Shown here piece by piece: positions 52,908 to 61,575 of a DNA stretch of 64,000 nt. Location: the NCBI GenBank assembly GCA_023410535.1, contig JAEYPR010000031.1, positions 1 to 64,000 of the forward strand, written 5' to 3'. How positions within the stretch are numbered: position 1 is the first letter of the stretch; each line of letters starts with the position of its first letter. Under the pieces are notes generated by a model that searched no databases, was not told the DNA's origin, and saw nothing but the letters and a program-made list of their open reading frames with translations. This DNA comes from Bacillota bacterium (GTDB lineage Bacteria; Bacillota; UBA4882; UBA8346). Made by a program: the position numbers and the translations under genes.

Positions 52908-53378
52908 TCACTTATGATACTTTTCCCCCCGATTAATCTTATACCCCCGATACACCTGCTCCAGCAACATCACCCGAAACAACTGGTGCGGAAAGGTCAG
53001 CTTGGAAAAGCTCAATCGCAACCGCGCTTGTTGCCTTAACTCCTCCGCCACTCCCAGCGAACCGCCGATCACAAAAGCCACGTTTTCGGCGTTCAAATCC
53101 CGCTCCCGCAAAAACTCGGCCAGTTCCGGCGAGGAGAGCTGTTTGCCGCCGATATCCAGGACCACCAGATAGTCCTTGGGCTCCAAATAGCGTTCAATCT
53201 GTTCGCCCTCGCGCTTTCGTAGCTGCTCTGCCTCGGCAAGGCTCATCCGGTCCGGACCGGGCAGATCAGGCACTTCGATCAGTTCCAGTTTGAGATAGGG
53301 CCGCAGCCGTTTGACGTATTCGGCCTGGGCCGCCAGCAGATACGACTCTTTTAACCGGCCGACCGTGATGATCTTCAA
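52908..53378 (-). CDS. rlmH: 23S rRNA pseudouridine-1915 N3-methyltransferase RlmH
   Basis: A 156-residue SPOUT methyltransferase. LKIITVGRLKESYLLAAQAEY opens the protein (as two blocks, KIITVG and LKESYL); the knot has VIGGSLGVAEELR and the C-terminus is TFPHQLFRVMLLEQVYRGYK with INRGEKYHK. The family start is at the TTG of residue LKIITVG (53378), which has GGGAG 7 bases upstream; the longer frame to 53438 gives an N-terminal extension not found in the family. In many Bacillota rlmH lies near the replication origin. Confidence 0.95.
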   Translation of the reverse strand: MKIITVGRLKESYLLAAQAEYVKRLRPYLKLELIEVPDLPGPDRMSLAEAEQLRKREGEQIERYLEPKDYLVVLDIGGKQLSSPELAEFLRERDLNAENVAFVIGGSLGVAEELRQQARLRLSFSKLTFPHQLFRVMLLEQVYRGYKINRGEKYHK

Positions 53379-53572
53379 TCCGTCGCTCCCCTTTATGATG
53401 ACACCGTATTTCCGGACTATTTCGGAAGTCGGCCCCAATTTCCTGCAACAAAATGGTTTTTCGATCCAGTTGCGGATTGTTAACGGTTTCAGGTATTGTA
53501 ATTCGGGCTTAACGGAGTTATCTTTAAAAAAGTATTACCATCGCAATCCAACGGTTGTCTGGAGGAAACGCC

Positions 53573-54865
53573 ATGCCCGACTATCCCTTGAAATACGGCC
53601 AAACCGAACTGACTGTGCCGATCCCGGCCGAGAATCTCCTCGGTATCATCGACAGCCAACCGCCCGACGATCGCCGGACCGAAGCCGAGGTGATCCAAGC
53701 GGCTTTGGCCCATCCGATCGGCAGTCCCCGTCTGGGCGAGCTGGTCAAACCGGGAGAGACGGTCTGTATCGTTATCGCCGACATTACCCGGGCGTGGCAA
53801 AAGATGCGCGTCTATTTGCCGTTTTTAGTCGCCGAGCTAAACTCCGCCGGCATCCCCGATGCCAAGATTACCTTCTTGGCGGCCACCGGTTCCCATCGCA
53901 AACACACCCCGGCCGAACACGAAGTGCTGCTCGGCCCGGATTTATCCCAACGGTTTACGGTCATCGATCACGACTGTCAGGACGAAGCGAGCCTGACCTA
54001 CCTTGGCACGACCTCCTACGGCACGCCCGTTACCATCAATCAAGCCGCCTTAGCTTGCGACCGTCTGATTCTGACCGGCGCCATCGTCTACCACTTGCTG
54101 GCCGGTTGGAGCGGCGGGAAAAAGTCGGTGGTTCCGGGCATCGCCAGCTACCAAACGATCATGGCTAACCACGCCATGTCGCTCAATCCCGAACGCGGCG
54201 GCGGTTCCAACCCGGCGGCCCGCAGCGGCAAAGTGATTGACAATCCCATTCATGAAGATATGCTGGAAGCGGCGGCAATGGTCAAACCGGCCTTTTTATT
54301 CAACGTGATCATGAACGCCAACGGCCGGATCGGTCATGCCGTCGCCGGCGATTACCGGGCGGCCCATGCCGCAGGCTGCCGGATCGTGGCCGCTCAAGAC
54401 AGCGTCGCCATTGCCCGACGGGCCGAACTAGCCATCGCTTCGGCGGGCGGTTTCCCGAAAGATATCAATTTCTATCAGACCATCAAATCCATTCTCAATG
54501 TCTTTGAAGCGATTGAACCGGGCGGCGTGATGATTGTTCTCAGCGAATGCCGGGAAGGACTGGGCAATGAGGAGATCCGGGGAATCATTCAAAATTACGA
54601 TACCTTGCTGGCCCGCGAGGACGGCTTGCGCGCCGATTACAGTATCGCCAAGTTTGTCGGCTACTATGTCAGCGAGATCGCCAGCCAATGCCTGATAATC
54701 CTGGTGTCGGAGCTGGAGCCGGCGGCGGTGGCCAATGCCGTCATCCGGGTGGTGAAGACGGTCGCGGAAGCGTTGCAAATCGCTCATCAGGCCAAAGGAG
54801 AGCGGTTGCGGACATATCTGATGCCGCACGCGGCGAATACCTTGCCGATTCAGAAAAGTTGCTAA
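53573..54865 (+). CDS. larA: LarA-family nickel-pincer racemase/epimerase
   Basis: A 430-residue member of the lactate racemase family (DUF2088). The residues that bind the nickel-pincer (NPN) cofactor in Lactobacillus plantarum LarA are all present at the same numbers: H108 (GSHRKH), H174 (YHLLAG), K184 (GGKKSVVPGI) and H200 (MANH). Other family members racemise or epimerise different 2-hydroxy acids, so lactate is only one possible substrate. GGAGG lies 7 bases before the ATG at 53573. The cofactor genes larB, larC and larE are not in the window. Its stop overlaps the converging map gene by 4 bp. Confidence 0.88.
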   Translation: MPDYPLKYGQTELTVPIPAENLLGIIDSQPPDDRRTEAEVIQAALAHPIGSPRLGELVKPGETVCIVIADITRAWQKMRVYLPFLVAELNSAGIPDAKITFLAATGSHRKHTPAEHEVLLGPDLSQRFTVIDHDCQDEASLTYLGTTSYGTPVTINQAALACDRLILTGAIVYHLLAGWSGGKKSVVPGIASYQTIMANHAMSLNPERGGGSNPAARSGKVIDNPIHEDMLEAAAMVKPAFLFNVIMNANGRIGHAVAGDYRAAHAAGCRIVAAQDSVAIARRAELAIASAGGFPKDINFYQTIKSILNVFEAIEPGGVMIVLSECREGLGNEEIRGIIQNYDTLLAREDGLRADYSIAKFVGYYVSEIASQCLIILVSELEPAAVANAVIRVVKTVAEALQIAHQAKGERLRTYLMPHAANTLPIQKSC

Positions 54866-55743
54866 TACGTCAACACTTCACAACCGACCTCTGTTACCAG
54901 AACCGTCTTCTCCCATTGGGCGGACGGTTTTCCATCAACTGTGTAAACTGTCCAGCCGTCTTTTTGGTCGGTAAATATTGCTGCCGTTCCCATATTGATC
55001 ATCGGTTCTACAGTGAAAACCAGTCCGGGTACGAGCAACATTCCGGTCCCCCGTTTTGCCACAAAACCGACCCACGGATCTTCATGAAACTTCAGACCGA
55101 TACCATGACCGCCGATGTCTTCCACAACAGTATAACCATTCTTTTGCGCGTGGTCATTCACTGCCTGCCCAATATCGCCAAGAAATCCCCACGGCTTTAC
55201 CTGTTGCACTCCCAGTTCCATACATTCTTTTGCCACATGAACGAGTTTGCTTGTTGCGGCGGAGACTTCGCCGATACCAAACATGCGCGATGAGTCGGAG
55301 AAATAGCCATGATAGATAGTCGACACGTCAATGTTTACAATATCCCCGTTTTGTAATTTGATTTGACTGGACGGGATACCGTGGCAGACCACATCATTGA
55401 TTGAGATACAAACGCTTTTTGGAAATCCATGGTAGTTCAGCGTAGCCGGTATGCCGCCGAGTTCTTGCGTTTTGGTGTGGATAAGCCGGTCGAGTTCTTC
55501 AGTGGTTACACCCTCAGTCACAAAATCTTCGATATAGTCCAACAGCGCGATATTCAGCTTACTGCTCTCCCGGATGCCCTCAAGCTGTTTTTGGGTCTTC
55601 AGTAAGCCGCGGTCTGGCGTCGCATAGCCTTTGGCAGCGTAGTCTGCTATTTTTTCATCAATCATTGCATGGCACTTTTTATATTTTTGGCCGCTGCCGC
55701 ACCAGCACGCTTCATTCCTGCCTAATTTATTTGGCTTTGACAT
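54862..55743 (-). CDS. map: Methionine aminopeptidase, type I, with SEC-C motif
   Basis: A 293-residue enzyme that removes the initiator methionine. Residues 5-25 are a SEC-C zinc-binding motif (NEACWCGSGQKYKKCH), common in the longer clostridial paralog. The catalytic domain carries the metal ligands: NGDIVNIDVSTIYHGYFSDSS (two Asp), GHGIGLKFHEDP (His), FTVEPMI (Glu) and the last Glu near TEVG. The start at 55743 follows AAGGGGGG; the longer frame to 55839 enters the AraC-type gene. Many genomes have a second, shorter map near the ribosomal operon. Confidence 0.93.
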   Translation of the reverse strand: MSKPNKLGRNEACWCGSGQKYKKCHAMIDEKIADYAAKGYATPDRGLLKTQKQLEGIRESSKLNIALLDYIEDFVTEGVTTEELDRLIHTKTQELGGIPATLNYHGFPKSVCISINDVVCHGIPSSQIKLQNGDIVNIDVSTIYHGYFSDSSRMFGIGEVSAATSKLVHVAKECMELGVQQVKPWGFLGDIGQAVNDHAQKNGYTVVEDIGGHGIGLKFHEDPWVGFVAKRGTGMLLVPGLVFTVEPMINMGTAAIFTDQKDGWTVYTVDGKPSAQWEKTVLVTEVGCEVLTY

Positions 55744-55781
55744 ACGAACCCCCCTTTGACAAAGTAGAATGAAGCAATCGT

Positions 55782-56126
55782 TTATAACTCTGGAAGCGAT
55801 GGGTCCGGGAAAGATTTTCGGAATTGTCGCGGCGAACATTTGAAAGCGGCAACAAAGGCCCTTGCCAGTGATTCGGATGATGAATAACCATACCGGAAAG
55901 CAATCGCCGTGATTTTATCATTGGTATTGATTAGATCATGGACAACGGCCTTTAACCGACATTTTGAAAGAAATTGTTTATACGTCATTCCAACATGTTC
56001 ACGGAACTTCAATGAGCAATAGTACGGCGAGTAGCCTACGTTTAATGACATTTCAATTAGGGTTGGATGCTTGCTGACGTTATTCTCTACCCATTGGACC
56101 ATTGTTTCGATTGTTTGAATGGACAT
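55782..56126 (-). CDS. Short AraC-type HTH protein
   Basis: A 114-residue protein consisting almost entirely of the AraC/XylS DNA-binding domain: two helix-turn-helices (IEMSLNVGYSPYYCSLKFREHVGM and AIAFRYGYSSSESLARAF) and the closing FKCSPRQFRK. AraC regulators with an N-terminal HTH usually carry a further GyrI-like ligand-binding domain of ~150 residues, which is absent here; the stop follows right after the HTH domain. It may be a stand-alone HTH protein or a C-terminally truncated gene. No strong ribosome site is visible. It lies 38 bp upstream of map. Confidence 0.7.
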   Translation of the reverse strand: MSIQTIETMVQWVENNVSKHPTLIEMSLNVGYSPYYCSLKFREHVGMTYKQFLSKCRLKAVVHDLINTNDKITAIAFRYGYSSSESLARAFVAAFKCSPRQFRKSFPDPSLPEL

Positions 56127-56342
56127 TTACTTCACCCCATCCTTATTTTATCAAAAATAACGATTAAATACCTGATATGAGTTGTAAACTTTCCATGGCG
56201 CCACACCTTTCGCTCACCGCCGGGAAAAACCGGCGATCCCGCCTTCAAGCAATTTAAATTTGGCAATGGCAACGCCGTCACCCAAGTGACGGCGCGCAAA
56301 ACAATATTTAGTTTCTTTAGTTAAGAACAGCGTTCCGGTTCG

Positions 56343-56657
56343 CTAGTGCTGATCGTAGATTCCGAACTGTTTCCACGACTCCTGCGGCATCTCCAGCTTG
56401 ATCGCTTTTTTAGCCTCACGGTAAAACTCCTCGGTTTTGCGCAGTTGGGCGTGGAACTCCGCCGTTTTCGCTTTCATCTGCGCCTTGGCCGCCTCGTGAC
56501 TGTTGTCCAGGTCGATGGTGTCCTGGTAAGCGAGGGTAAAGTCACTGACAAACCGGGTATCCAAACCCCGCTTGTTCATCCGTTCGGTGTTGGTGATCAG
56601 CCCCGCCAGCATGTTTTGGGTCCGGCGAATCCGTTCGGAAATGGTATGATTGGTCAT
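56343..56657 (-). CDS. Small charged helical protein of unknown function
   Basis: A 104-residue protein rich in Lys, Glu, Gln and Arg and predicted to be mostly helical (TISERIRRTQNMLAGLITNTE, then AKAQMKAKTAEFHAQLRKTE, EFYREAKKAIKLEM). No cysteine, signal peptide or membrane segment. The start at 56657 has AAGGGGGATTTGATC before it; the frame is open to 56822 and the extra part (ARERFPDNVKLQHFKRII) could be coding if a start near 56762 is used. No family was recognised. Two hairpins lie downstream (56218-56235 and 56273-56292), neither with a T-run. Confidence 0.6.
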   Translation of the reverse strand: MTNHTISERIRRTQNMLAGLITNTERMNKRGLDTRFVSDFTLAYQDTIDLDNSHEAAKAQMKAKTAEFHAQLRKTEEFYREAKKAIKLEMPQESWKQFGIYDQH

Positions 56658-56822
56658 GATCAAATCCCCCTTGATGATTCGTTTAAAATGCTGTAGTTTC
56701 ACGTTGTCTGGGAAGCGTTCCCTGGCCAAGGAACAGGCTTCCTTGTTCATCCGGATTAACATTTCATTGTCTATAGATAATATATCACAAGACGTTACTC
56801 TTGTGCAATAGTAATTCGGCAA

Positions 56823-57132
56823 AATTTTATAATATTTTTAATATATACTTTTAATTCATTGTGAATTAACGCGTTAATCGATCGGATCTATGTTTAACAT
56901 TATTCCTCCTGGACAATGATGCCTTTGTAAAAGTCAATTATTTAATTCCGTTTTGTTACCGTTTTATTTCTTAATTATTTCGTTTTTGTTATGAGCCGTT
57001 TGATGATTAATTACCTTTTCATTCCATAATTTCGACCCGCCAATATTGGCTAGATCTGTTTTTCCAAAACGATTGGTTGTTTCACTTTGATTAAAACTCT
57101 TGCTAAAGTCTTCCCATATCGTGAATATTTGT
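56823..57132. other. AT-rich intergenic stretch
   Basis: It separates the small helical protein gene (-) from the beta-barrel gene (+). No gene, strong hairpin or repeat was found; base composition is far richer in A/T than the flanking genes. Confidence 0.4.
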
Positions 57133-57166
57133 TATAATTATTTTTAGATTCATGAACGATCATGAA
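57110..57166 (+). promoter_or_regulatory. Promoter and inverted repeat before the beta-barrel gene
   Basis: TATAAT at 57133-57138 is a good -10; TTCCCA (about 57111) with a 16-base spacer is a weak -35. A perfect inverted repeat TTCATGA-N4-TCATGAA (57149-57166) lies at the expected transcription start, as an operator or a leader hairpin. Confidence 0.5.
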
Positions 57167-57193
57167 TTATATTCACAAAAAGGAGCGATTATC

Positions 57194-57850
57194 ATGAAAA
57201 AAAGCTTGTTAACCCTTGGAATGGTAGGTTGTATGATTGTATCCTTCTCGGCGGCCGCAATGGCCAGTAATATTTCACTCGGAGCTTTTGGCGGCGGACA
57301 ATGGAACAACGATCTGGCAAACCGGGATGACGATCAGAAAGTCGGTATTATTTTGAATGGCGAATACAATGTTGACAAATATAAAGTCGGCTTGGAATAC
57401 CTTTCCGGATCGCAAAAAAACGGCAAAGCCGCAGGCAGCGATTTAGATTTTAACTCGTACGAAGTTAAATTCGGTTACCGGGTCTTCCAAAACGATCAGT
57501 TTAATACCGATCTTACCTTAGGTTATTACAAAGAAACCTACGACGACCAAGCCGACACTAAGCTTGACGGTGTTATCATTGGCGCGGACGCCAGTTATCA
57601 GTTTAATGAGAAATTTGCGCTCTCCGGATCACTGGGCTTTTCAGTGAATGGTTCGATTGATGCCAAAAATGCCGGGTATGACGGTAATGACGCCGATATC
57701 CTCATTGCCAAAATTCAAGGAAATTACAATTTTACCGATCAAGTTTCCGGTTTCCTCGGCTATCGCTATATTAGCTCCGACATTGATAACCCTGGCGATT
57801 CCAGTCTCACCAATCAAGGCGCGACCTTGGGTGTTACTTACCGGTTCTAA
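57194..57850 (+). CDS. Probable outer-membrane beta-barrel protein
   Basis: A 218-residue exported protein. The signal peptide (MKKSLLTLGMVGCMIVSFSAAAMA) ends at AMA-S, about residue 24. The mature part is a series of amphipathic strands with alternating aromatic and polar residues (KVGLEYLSGSQ, YEVKFGYRVFQN, NTDLTLGYYKETY, GFLGYRYISSD), and it ends in phenylalanine (LGVTYRF), the usual BAM recognition signal. It looks like an 8- to 10-stranded OmpA/OmpW-like barrel. AAAGGAG lies 9 bases before the ATG at 57194. It is monocistronic with its own promoter and terminator. The barrel call is from pattern only. Confidence 0.75.
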   Translation: MKKSLLTLGMVGCMIVSFSAAAMASNISLGAFGGGQWNNDLANRDDDQKVGIILNGEYNVDKYKVGLEYLSGSQKNGKAAGSDLDFNSYEVKFGYRVFQNDQFNTDLTLGYYKETYDDQADTKLDGVIIGADASYQFNEKFALSGSLGFSVNGSIDAKNAGYDGNDADILIAKIQGNYNFTDQVSGFLGYRYISSDIDNPGDSSLTNQGATLGVTYRF

Positions 57851-57894
57851 TCTCTTGTTTACTTTCCTCCTTATGAACGAGAGAACCCATGATA

Positions 57895-57928
57895 AAGGGC
57901 TGACCTTAAAGTCAGCCCTCTTTTTTTC
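57895..57928 (+). terminator. Terminator after the beta-barrel gene
   Basis: GGGCTGAC pairs with GTCAGCCC around a 6-base loop, followed by CTCTTTTTTT. A strong rho-independent terminator that converges with pflA. Confidence 0.93.
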
Positions 57929-57951
57929 GATGGGTCTTCGCCCCAACCGTT

Positions 57952-58671
57952 TCACGTCACATTCAGGCCATACTTGGCAAACAATGCCCGGATCTGCGCA
58001 ATCGCTTCCGGGGTTGGTTCCGGGGTGGCGGTTAATTCATACGCCAACCCCAGTTGGCGCCATTTGTATTCGCCCAGTTTATGAAAGGGCAGGATCTCCA
58101 CCCGGCTGACCACCGGGTAGCGGGCGATGGTTTGCGCCAGCCGCTCCAGCTCCGGAAGGTCGTCGGTGATTCCGGGGACCACCACATGGCGGATCCAGAC
58201 CTCCTTCCCGGTCTGCTGGCAATAGTCCAGCAACTCCAGGGCAAGCCCGTTGCCTTGACCGGTCAGCGCGCGGCACTTGGCGTCGTCAATTTGCTTGATA
58301 TCAAGCAGGATTAACGATGCGGCGTCCACGGCGGGCCGAGCTTGGGCCAGCGGAATCGCGCCGGAGGTGTCGATGGCGGTATGCAGGCCGTGCTCCGCGC
58401 AACGCCGCAACACTTCGGCAGTAAACTCCGCCTGCAACAGCGGTTCCCCGCCGGTCAGCGTCACGCCGCCGTGCTGGATAAACCGTTTATACTTTAGAAT
58501 ATCGTTAACCAGCTCGTCAACGGTATAAACGGTTCCGCGGTTGCATTGCCAGGTGTCGGGGTTATGGCAAAACTTGCACCGTAACGGACAGCCCTGCAAG
58601 AAAACCACATAACGGAGTCCCGGCCCATCCACCGTACCGCCGGTTTCGATCGAATGCACGTAGCCTGTCAT
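57952..58671 (-). CDS. pflA: Pyruvate formate-lyase activating enzyme
   Basis: A 239-residue radical-SAM enzyme that installs the glycyl radical on PflB. The 4Fe-4S motif is CPLRCKFCHNPDTW (CxxxCxxC, ~27-33), preceded by SIETGGTVDGPGLRYVVFLQG. LTGGEPLLQ (~73) is the SAM-binding GGE. The start at 58671 has AAAGGAGG 9 bases upstream; an in-frame GTG at 58680 overlaps that site. It lies 54 bp downstream of pflB in the same direction. Confidence 0.95.
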   Translation of the reverse strand: MTGYVHSIETGGTVDGPGLRYVVFLQGCPLRCKFCHNPDTWQCNRGTVYTVDELVNDILKYKRFIQHGGVTLTGGEPLLQAEFTAEVLRRCAEHGLHTAIDTSGAIPLAQARPAVDAASLILLDIKQIDDAKCRALTGQGNGLALELLDYCQQTGKEVWIRHVVVPGITDDLPELERLAQTIARYPVVSRVEILPFHKLGEYKWRQLGLAYELTATPEPTPEAIAQIRALFAKYGLNVT

Positions 58672-58725
58672 CGCCGCCACCTCCTTTAACCCTGCGCCAG
58701 CTCCCTTACGTCCCTATCGATGGGA

Positions 58726-60945
58726 TCAAAACCGCTCATGGAAAGTCCGGTTGATCACATCGAGTTGTTGTTCCCGGTTCAGCTTAATAAAGTTGACCGC
58801 GTAACCGGAGACCCGGATCGTCAGTTGCGGATACTTTTCGGGATGGTCCATCGCGTCCAGCAACACTTCTTTGTTTAAGACATTGACATTGATATGGTGA
58901 CCGCCTTCGCCGAAGTAGCCGTCCATTAAAGTGTACAGGTTGGTATACCGTTCCGCCTCGGTTTTGCCCAAAGCCCCCGGCACAATCGAGAAAGTGTATG
59001 AAATCCCGTCCTCGCTGTAGTCGTAAGGGAGCTTAGCGACCGACGCCATCGAAGCCACGCAGCCTTTGGTGTCCCGCTTATGCATCGGATTGGCGCCGGG
59101 AGCAAAGGGTTCGCCATATTTCCGGCCGTCCGGGGTGCTGCCGGTTTTTTTGCCGTAAACCACATTGGAGGTGATGGTCAGGATCGACAAGGTCGGTTTG
59201 CTATGCCGGTAGGTCTTGTGTTTGCTCAGTTTGTTCATAAAACTCTTGACCAACTCGACCGCGATCTCATCCACCGCCGGATCGTTATTGCCGAACTTCG
59301 GATAATCCCCTTCAATCTCGTAATCGGTCACCAAGCCCTGCTCATTGCGGATGGCTTTCACCTTGGCGTATTTGATGGCCGACAGCGAATCCACCGCCAC
59401 CGACAGCCCGGCGATCCCGCAAGCCGAAGTGCGCAGGATCTCCTCGTCGTGCAACGCCATCTGGATCCGCTCGTAGCTGTACTTATCGTGCATATAATGG
59501 ATGATATTCAAGGTGTTGATATACAGTTTGGCCAGCCACTCCAGCATCTGGTCGAAGCGTTCCAGCACCGTTTGGTAGTCCAAAGTTTCGCCGGTCAACG
59601 GCGCCAGCGCCGGCCCGACCTGTTCGTTATAGATCTCGTCTTTCCCGCCGTTGATGGCATAGAGCAACGCTTTGGCCAAATTGGCCCGCGCCCCGAAAAA
59701 TTGCATTTGTTTGCCGACCCGCATCGCCGAAACGCAACAAGCGATGGCGTAATCATCGCCGAACTTCTCGCGCATCAGATCGTCGTTTTCATATTGAATC
59801 GACGAAGTCGCCACCGACAGTTCAGCGCAGTAGCGTTTAAACGGCTCGGGCAGCCGCGGCGACCATAACACCGTCATGTTCGGCTCCGGCGCCGGACCCA
59901 GGTTGGTCAGGGTGTGCAGGAAACGGTAGGTCATCCGGGTGACCATCTGCCGGCCGTCGGTCCCCACGCCCCCAAGCGATTCGGTCACCCAGGTCGGGTC
60001 GCCCGAAAACAGCTCGTCGTAGGACGGGGTGCGCAAGAAACGGACCATCCGCAGTTTCAGGACAAAATGGTCCACCAGCTCCTGAATTTGCGTTTCGCTA
60101 TACCGTCCGGCGCGCCGATCCCGCTCGGCGTAAATATCGAGGAAGGTGGCGACCCGGCCCAAGCTCATCGCCGCGCCGTTTTGTTCCTTGATCGCCGCCA
60201 GGTAGCCGAAGTATAACCACTGAATAGCCTCTTTGGTATCCCGGGCCGGCCCGCTGATGTCAAAACCGTAACCGGCCGCCATCTGCTTCAACTCCTCCAA
60301 CGCCCGGATCTGTTCGCTAAGTTCCTCCCGTTGCTGGATGACTTGGGAATCCATAATGTCAAAGACATAATTGGCTTTGGCCGCTTTCTTTTTGGCGATC
60401 AAAAAATCGACGCCGTAAAGGGGAACCCGGCGGTAATCGCCGATGATCCGGCCCCGGCCGTAAGCGTCGGGCAAGCCGGTAATAATCCCGGTATGGCGCG
60501 CTTTCTTCATCTCGTCGGTGTAAACGTCAAACACTCCGTCATTGTGGGTCTTCCGGTATTTAAAAACGTGGTCGACTTCGGGGTTCATGGTCCGGCCATA
60601 CGTCTTCAACGAAGTTTGCACCATCCGGACCCCGCCGAAAGGCATAATCGCCCGTTTTAACGGCGCGTTGGTCTGCAACCCGACAATGGTCTCCAGTTCT
60701 TGATCGATATAACCCGGCCGATGGGAAGTGATGGTAGAGATGGTGTCGGGATCGATGTCCATAATCCCGCCGCGTTGCCGCTCCTGATCCATCAGTTCCT
60801 TGACCTTCTCCCAGAGCCGGACGGTGGTCCCGGTTGGCTTCGCCAGAAAACTGGCATCGCCGTCGTACGGGGTATAGTTGGTTTGGATAAAATCGCGGAC
60901 GTCGATCTCCTGATTCCATTTGCCGGTATTGAATTTGGTCGTCAT
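58726..60945 (-). CDS. pflB: Pyruvate formate-lyase (formate C-acetyltransferase)
   Basis: A 739-residue glycyl-radical enzyme that cleaves pyruvate with CoA to acetyl-CoA and formate. The catalytic cysteine pair is in IACCVSAMRVGKQMQFFGAR; the radical glycine is in TIRVSGYAVNFIKL near the C-terminus, which ends NRTFHERF. These distinguish true PFL from the diol/glycerol dehydratase paralogs. The ATG at 60945 follows AAAGGATGG. It shows the organism ferments sugars anaerobically. The leader contains short inverted repeats (see next entry). Confidence 0.97.
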   Translation of the reverse strand: MTTKFNTGKWNQEIDVRDFIQTNYTPYDGDASFLAKPTGTTVRLWEKVKELMDQERQRGGIMDIDPDTISTITSHRPGYIDQELETIVGLQTNAPLKRAIMPFGGVRMVQTSLKTYGRTMNPEVDHVFKYRKTHNDGVFDVYTDEMKKARHTGIITGLPDAYGRGRIIGDYRRVPLYGVDFLIAKKKAAKANYVFDIMDSQVIQQREELSEQIRALEELKQMAAGYGFDISGPARDTKEAIQWLYFGYLAAIKEQNGAAMSLGRVATFLDIYAERDRRAGRYSETQIQELVDHFVLKLRMVRFLRTPSYDELFSGDPTWVTESLGGVGTDGRQMVTRMTYRFLHTLTNLGPAPEPNMTVLWSPRLPEPFKRYCAELSVATSSIQYENDDLMREKFGDDYAIACCVSAMRVGKQMQFFGARANLAKALLYAINGGKDEIYNEQVGPALAPLTGETLDYQTVLERFDQMLEWLAKLYINTLNIIHYMHDKYSYERIQMALHDEEILRTSACGIAGLSVAVDSLSAIKYAKVKAIRNEQGLVTDYEIEGDYPKFGNNDPAVDEIAVELVKSFMNKLSKHKTYRHSKPTLSILTITSNVVYGKKTGSTPDGRKYGEPFAPGANPMHKRDTKGCVASMASVAKLPYDYSEDGISYTFSIVPGALGKTEAERYTNLYTLMDGYFGEGGHHINVNVLNKEVLLDAMDHPEKYPQLTIRVSGYAVNFIKLNREQQLDVINRTFHERF

Positions 60946-61180
60946 CAAAACCCCATCCTTTCATCTTCGTACCCTTTGTTACCTTAATCCTACCACCGCA
61001 GTAGGATTTGTTTGTTATCGGAAGGATAACGTTCGGGATCTAATTTGTTAACAATGTTTATTATTAAGAAGGATTATCAATTGTTCTCCTAGTTAGAAAA
61101 TCGATCTACATAATTCAGTTCGCAAAGCATTCGCGTTACATTCCTCGATTCGGGAAAGTGAGCGAGCCACTGACCGCCCA
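60946..61180 (-). promoter_or_regulatory. Leader and promoter region of pflB
   Basis: The 235 bases before pflB hold three short perfect inverted repeats: CCTAC/GTAGG (60989-61005), GTTATC/GATAAC (61014-61030) and the compact palindrome TTGTTAACAA (61048-61057). The last shares the TTGTTAA/TTAACAA half-sites of clostridial Rex operators but lacks the usual spacer, so redox control through Rex is only a possibility. Confidence 0.35.
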
Positions 61181-61181
61181 T

Positions 61182-61257
61182 GACCTCACCCTCGTCCCCT
61201 CTCTTCTAGCTCAACCCTTTGGAATAGCTGCATGGGAGAGGGGCGGGGGTGAGGTCG
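61182..61257. repeat. Dispersed palindromic repeat, copy 2
   Basis: GACCTCACCCTCGTCCCCTC (61182-61201) faces GAGAGGGGCGGGGGTGAGGT (61237-61256). It has the same outer and inner arms as the copy at 171-251, with a different loop. Confidence 0.8.
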
Positions 61258-61324
61258 GAATCGACGTTCGTTAAACCTTTCTCCATCGTTTTCCATACCC
61301 ATTTTTTCACAATTTATCACAAAA

Positions 61325-61575
61325 CCCTTCATAAAAATATTTTTGACCTTGATAAAAATATTTTCCATGGCAATAGAAATATTATTCATGTAGCAAATCT
61401 ATTTATTGACCTGACAAAAACATTTATATACCTCAATTAAATATTTCTCCATCACGAAAAAATATTTATCGCCATGACAATAATATTTATTGACCTCAAT
61501 TAAATATTTATCACCTATGTAAAAACATTTATCACCCTCGATTAATAATTTATCCCGATAAAAAAACCATTATCC
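61325..61575. repeat. Array of twelve degenerate 21-bp AT-rich repeats
   Basis: Twelve consecutive units follow a loose pattern C-C-T-N-A-A-T-A-A-A-A-A-T-A-T-T-T-A-T-C. Eleven units are exactly 21 bp and one (61388-61407) is 20 bp. The TATT/CATT core recurs at 61338, 61359, 61380, 61400, 61421, 61442, 61463, 61484, 61505 and 61526, with degenerate cores at 61547 and 61568. Each step is two helical turns, so A/T tracts are in phase. On the minus strand it reads as 7-residue repeats (DKYLIEV, NKYYCHG, DKYFFVM, EKYLIEV) with a stop at the 20-bp unit and no good start. I treat it as non-coding. Confidence 0.85.

Noticed and set aside
61048..61057. Rex operator before pflB
   Set aside because: The palindrome TTGTTAACAA lacks the four-base spacer between half-sites, so I list it only as a possibility.
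61186..61440. Small heptapeptide-repeat proteins on either strand of the 21-bp array
   Set aside because: A stop and a 20-bp unit break the minus-strand frame, and there is no ribosome site. The repeat is better described as DNA-level.
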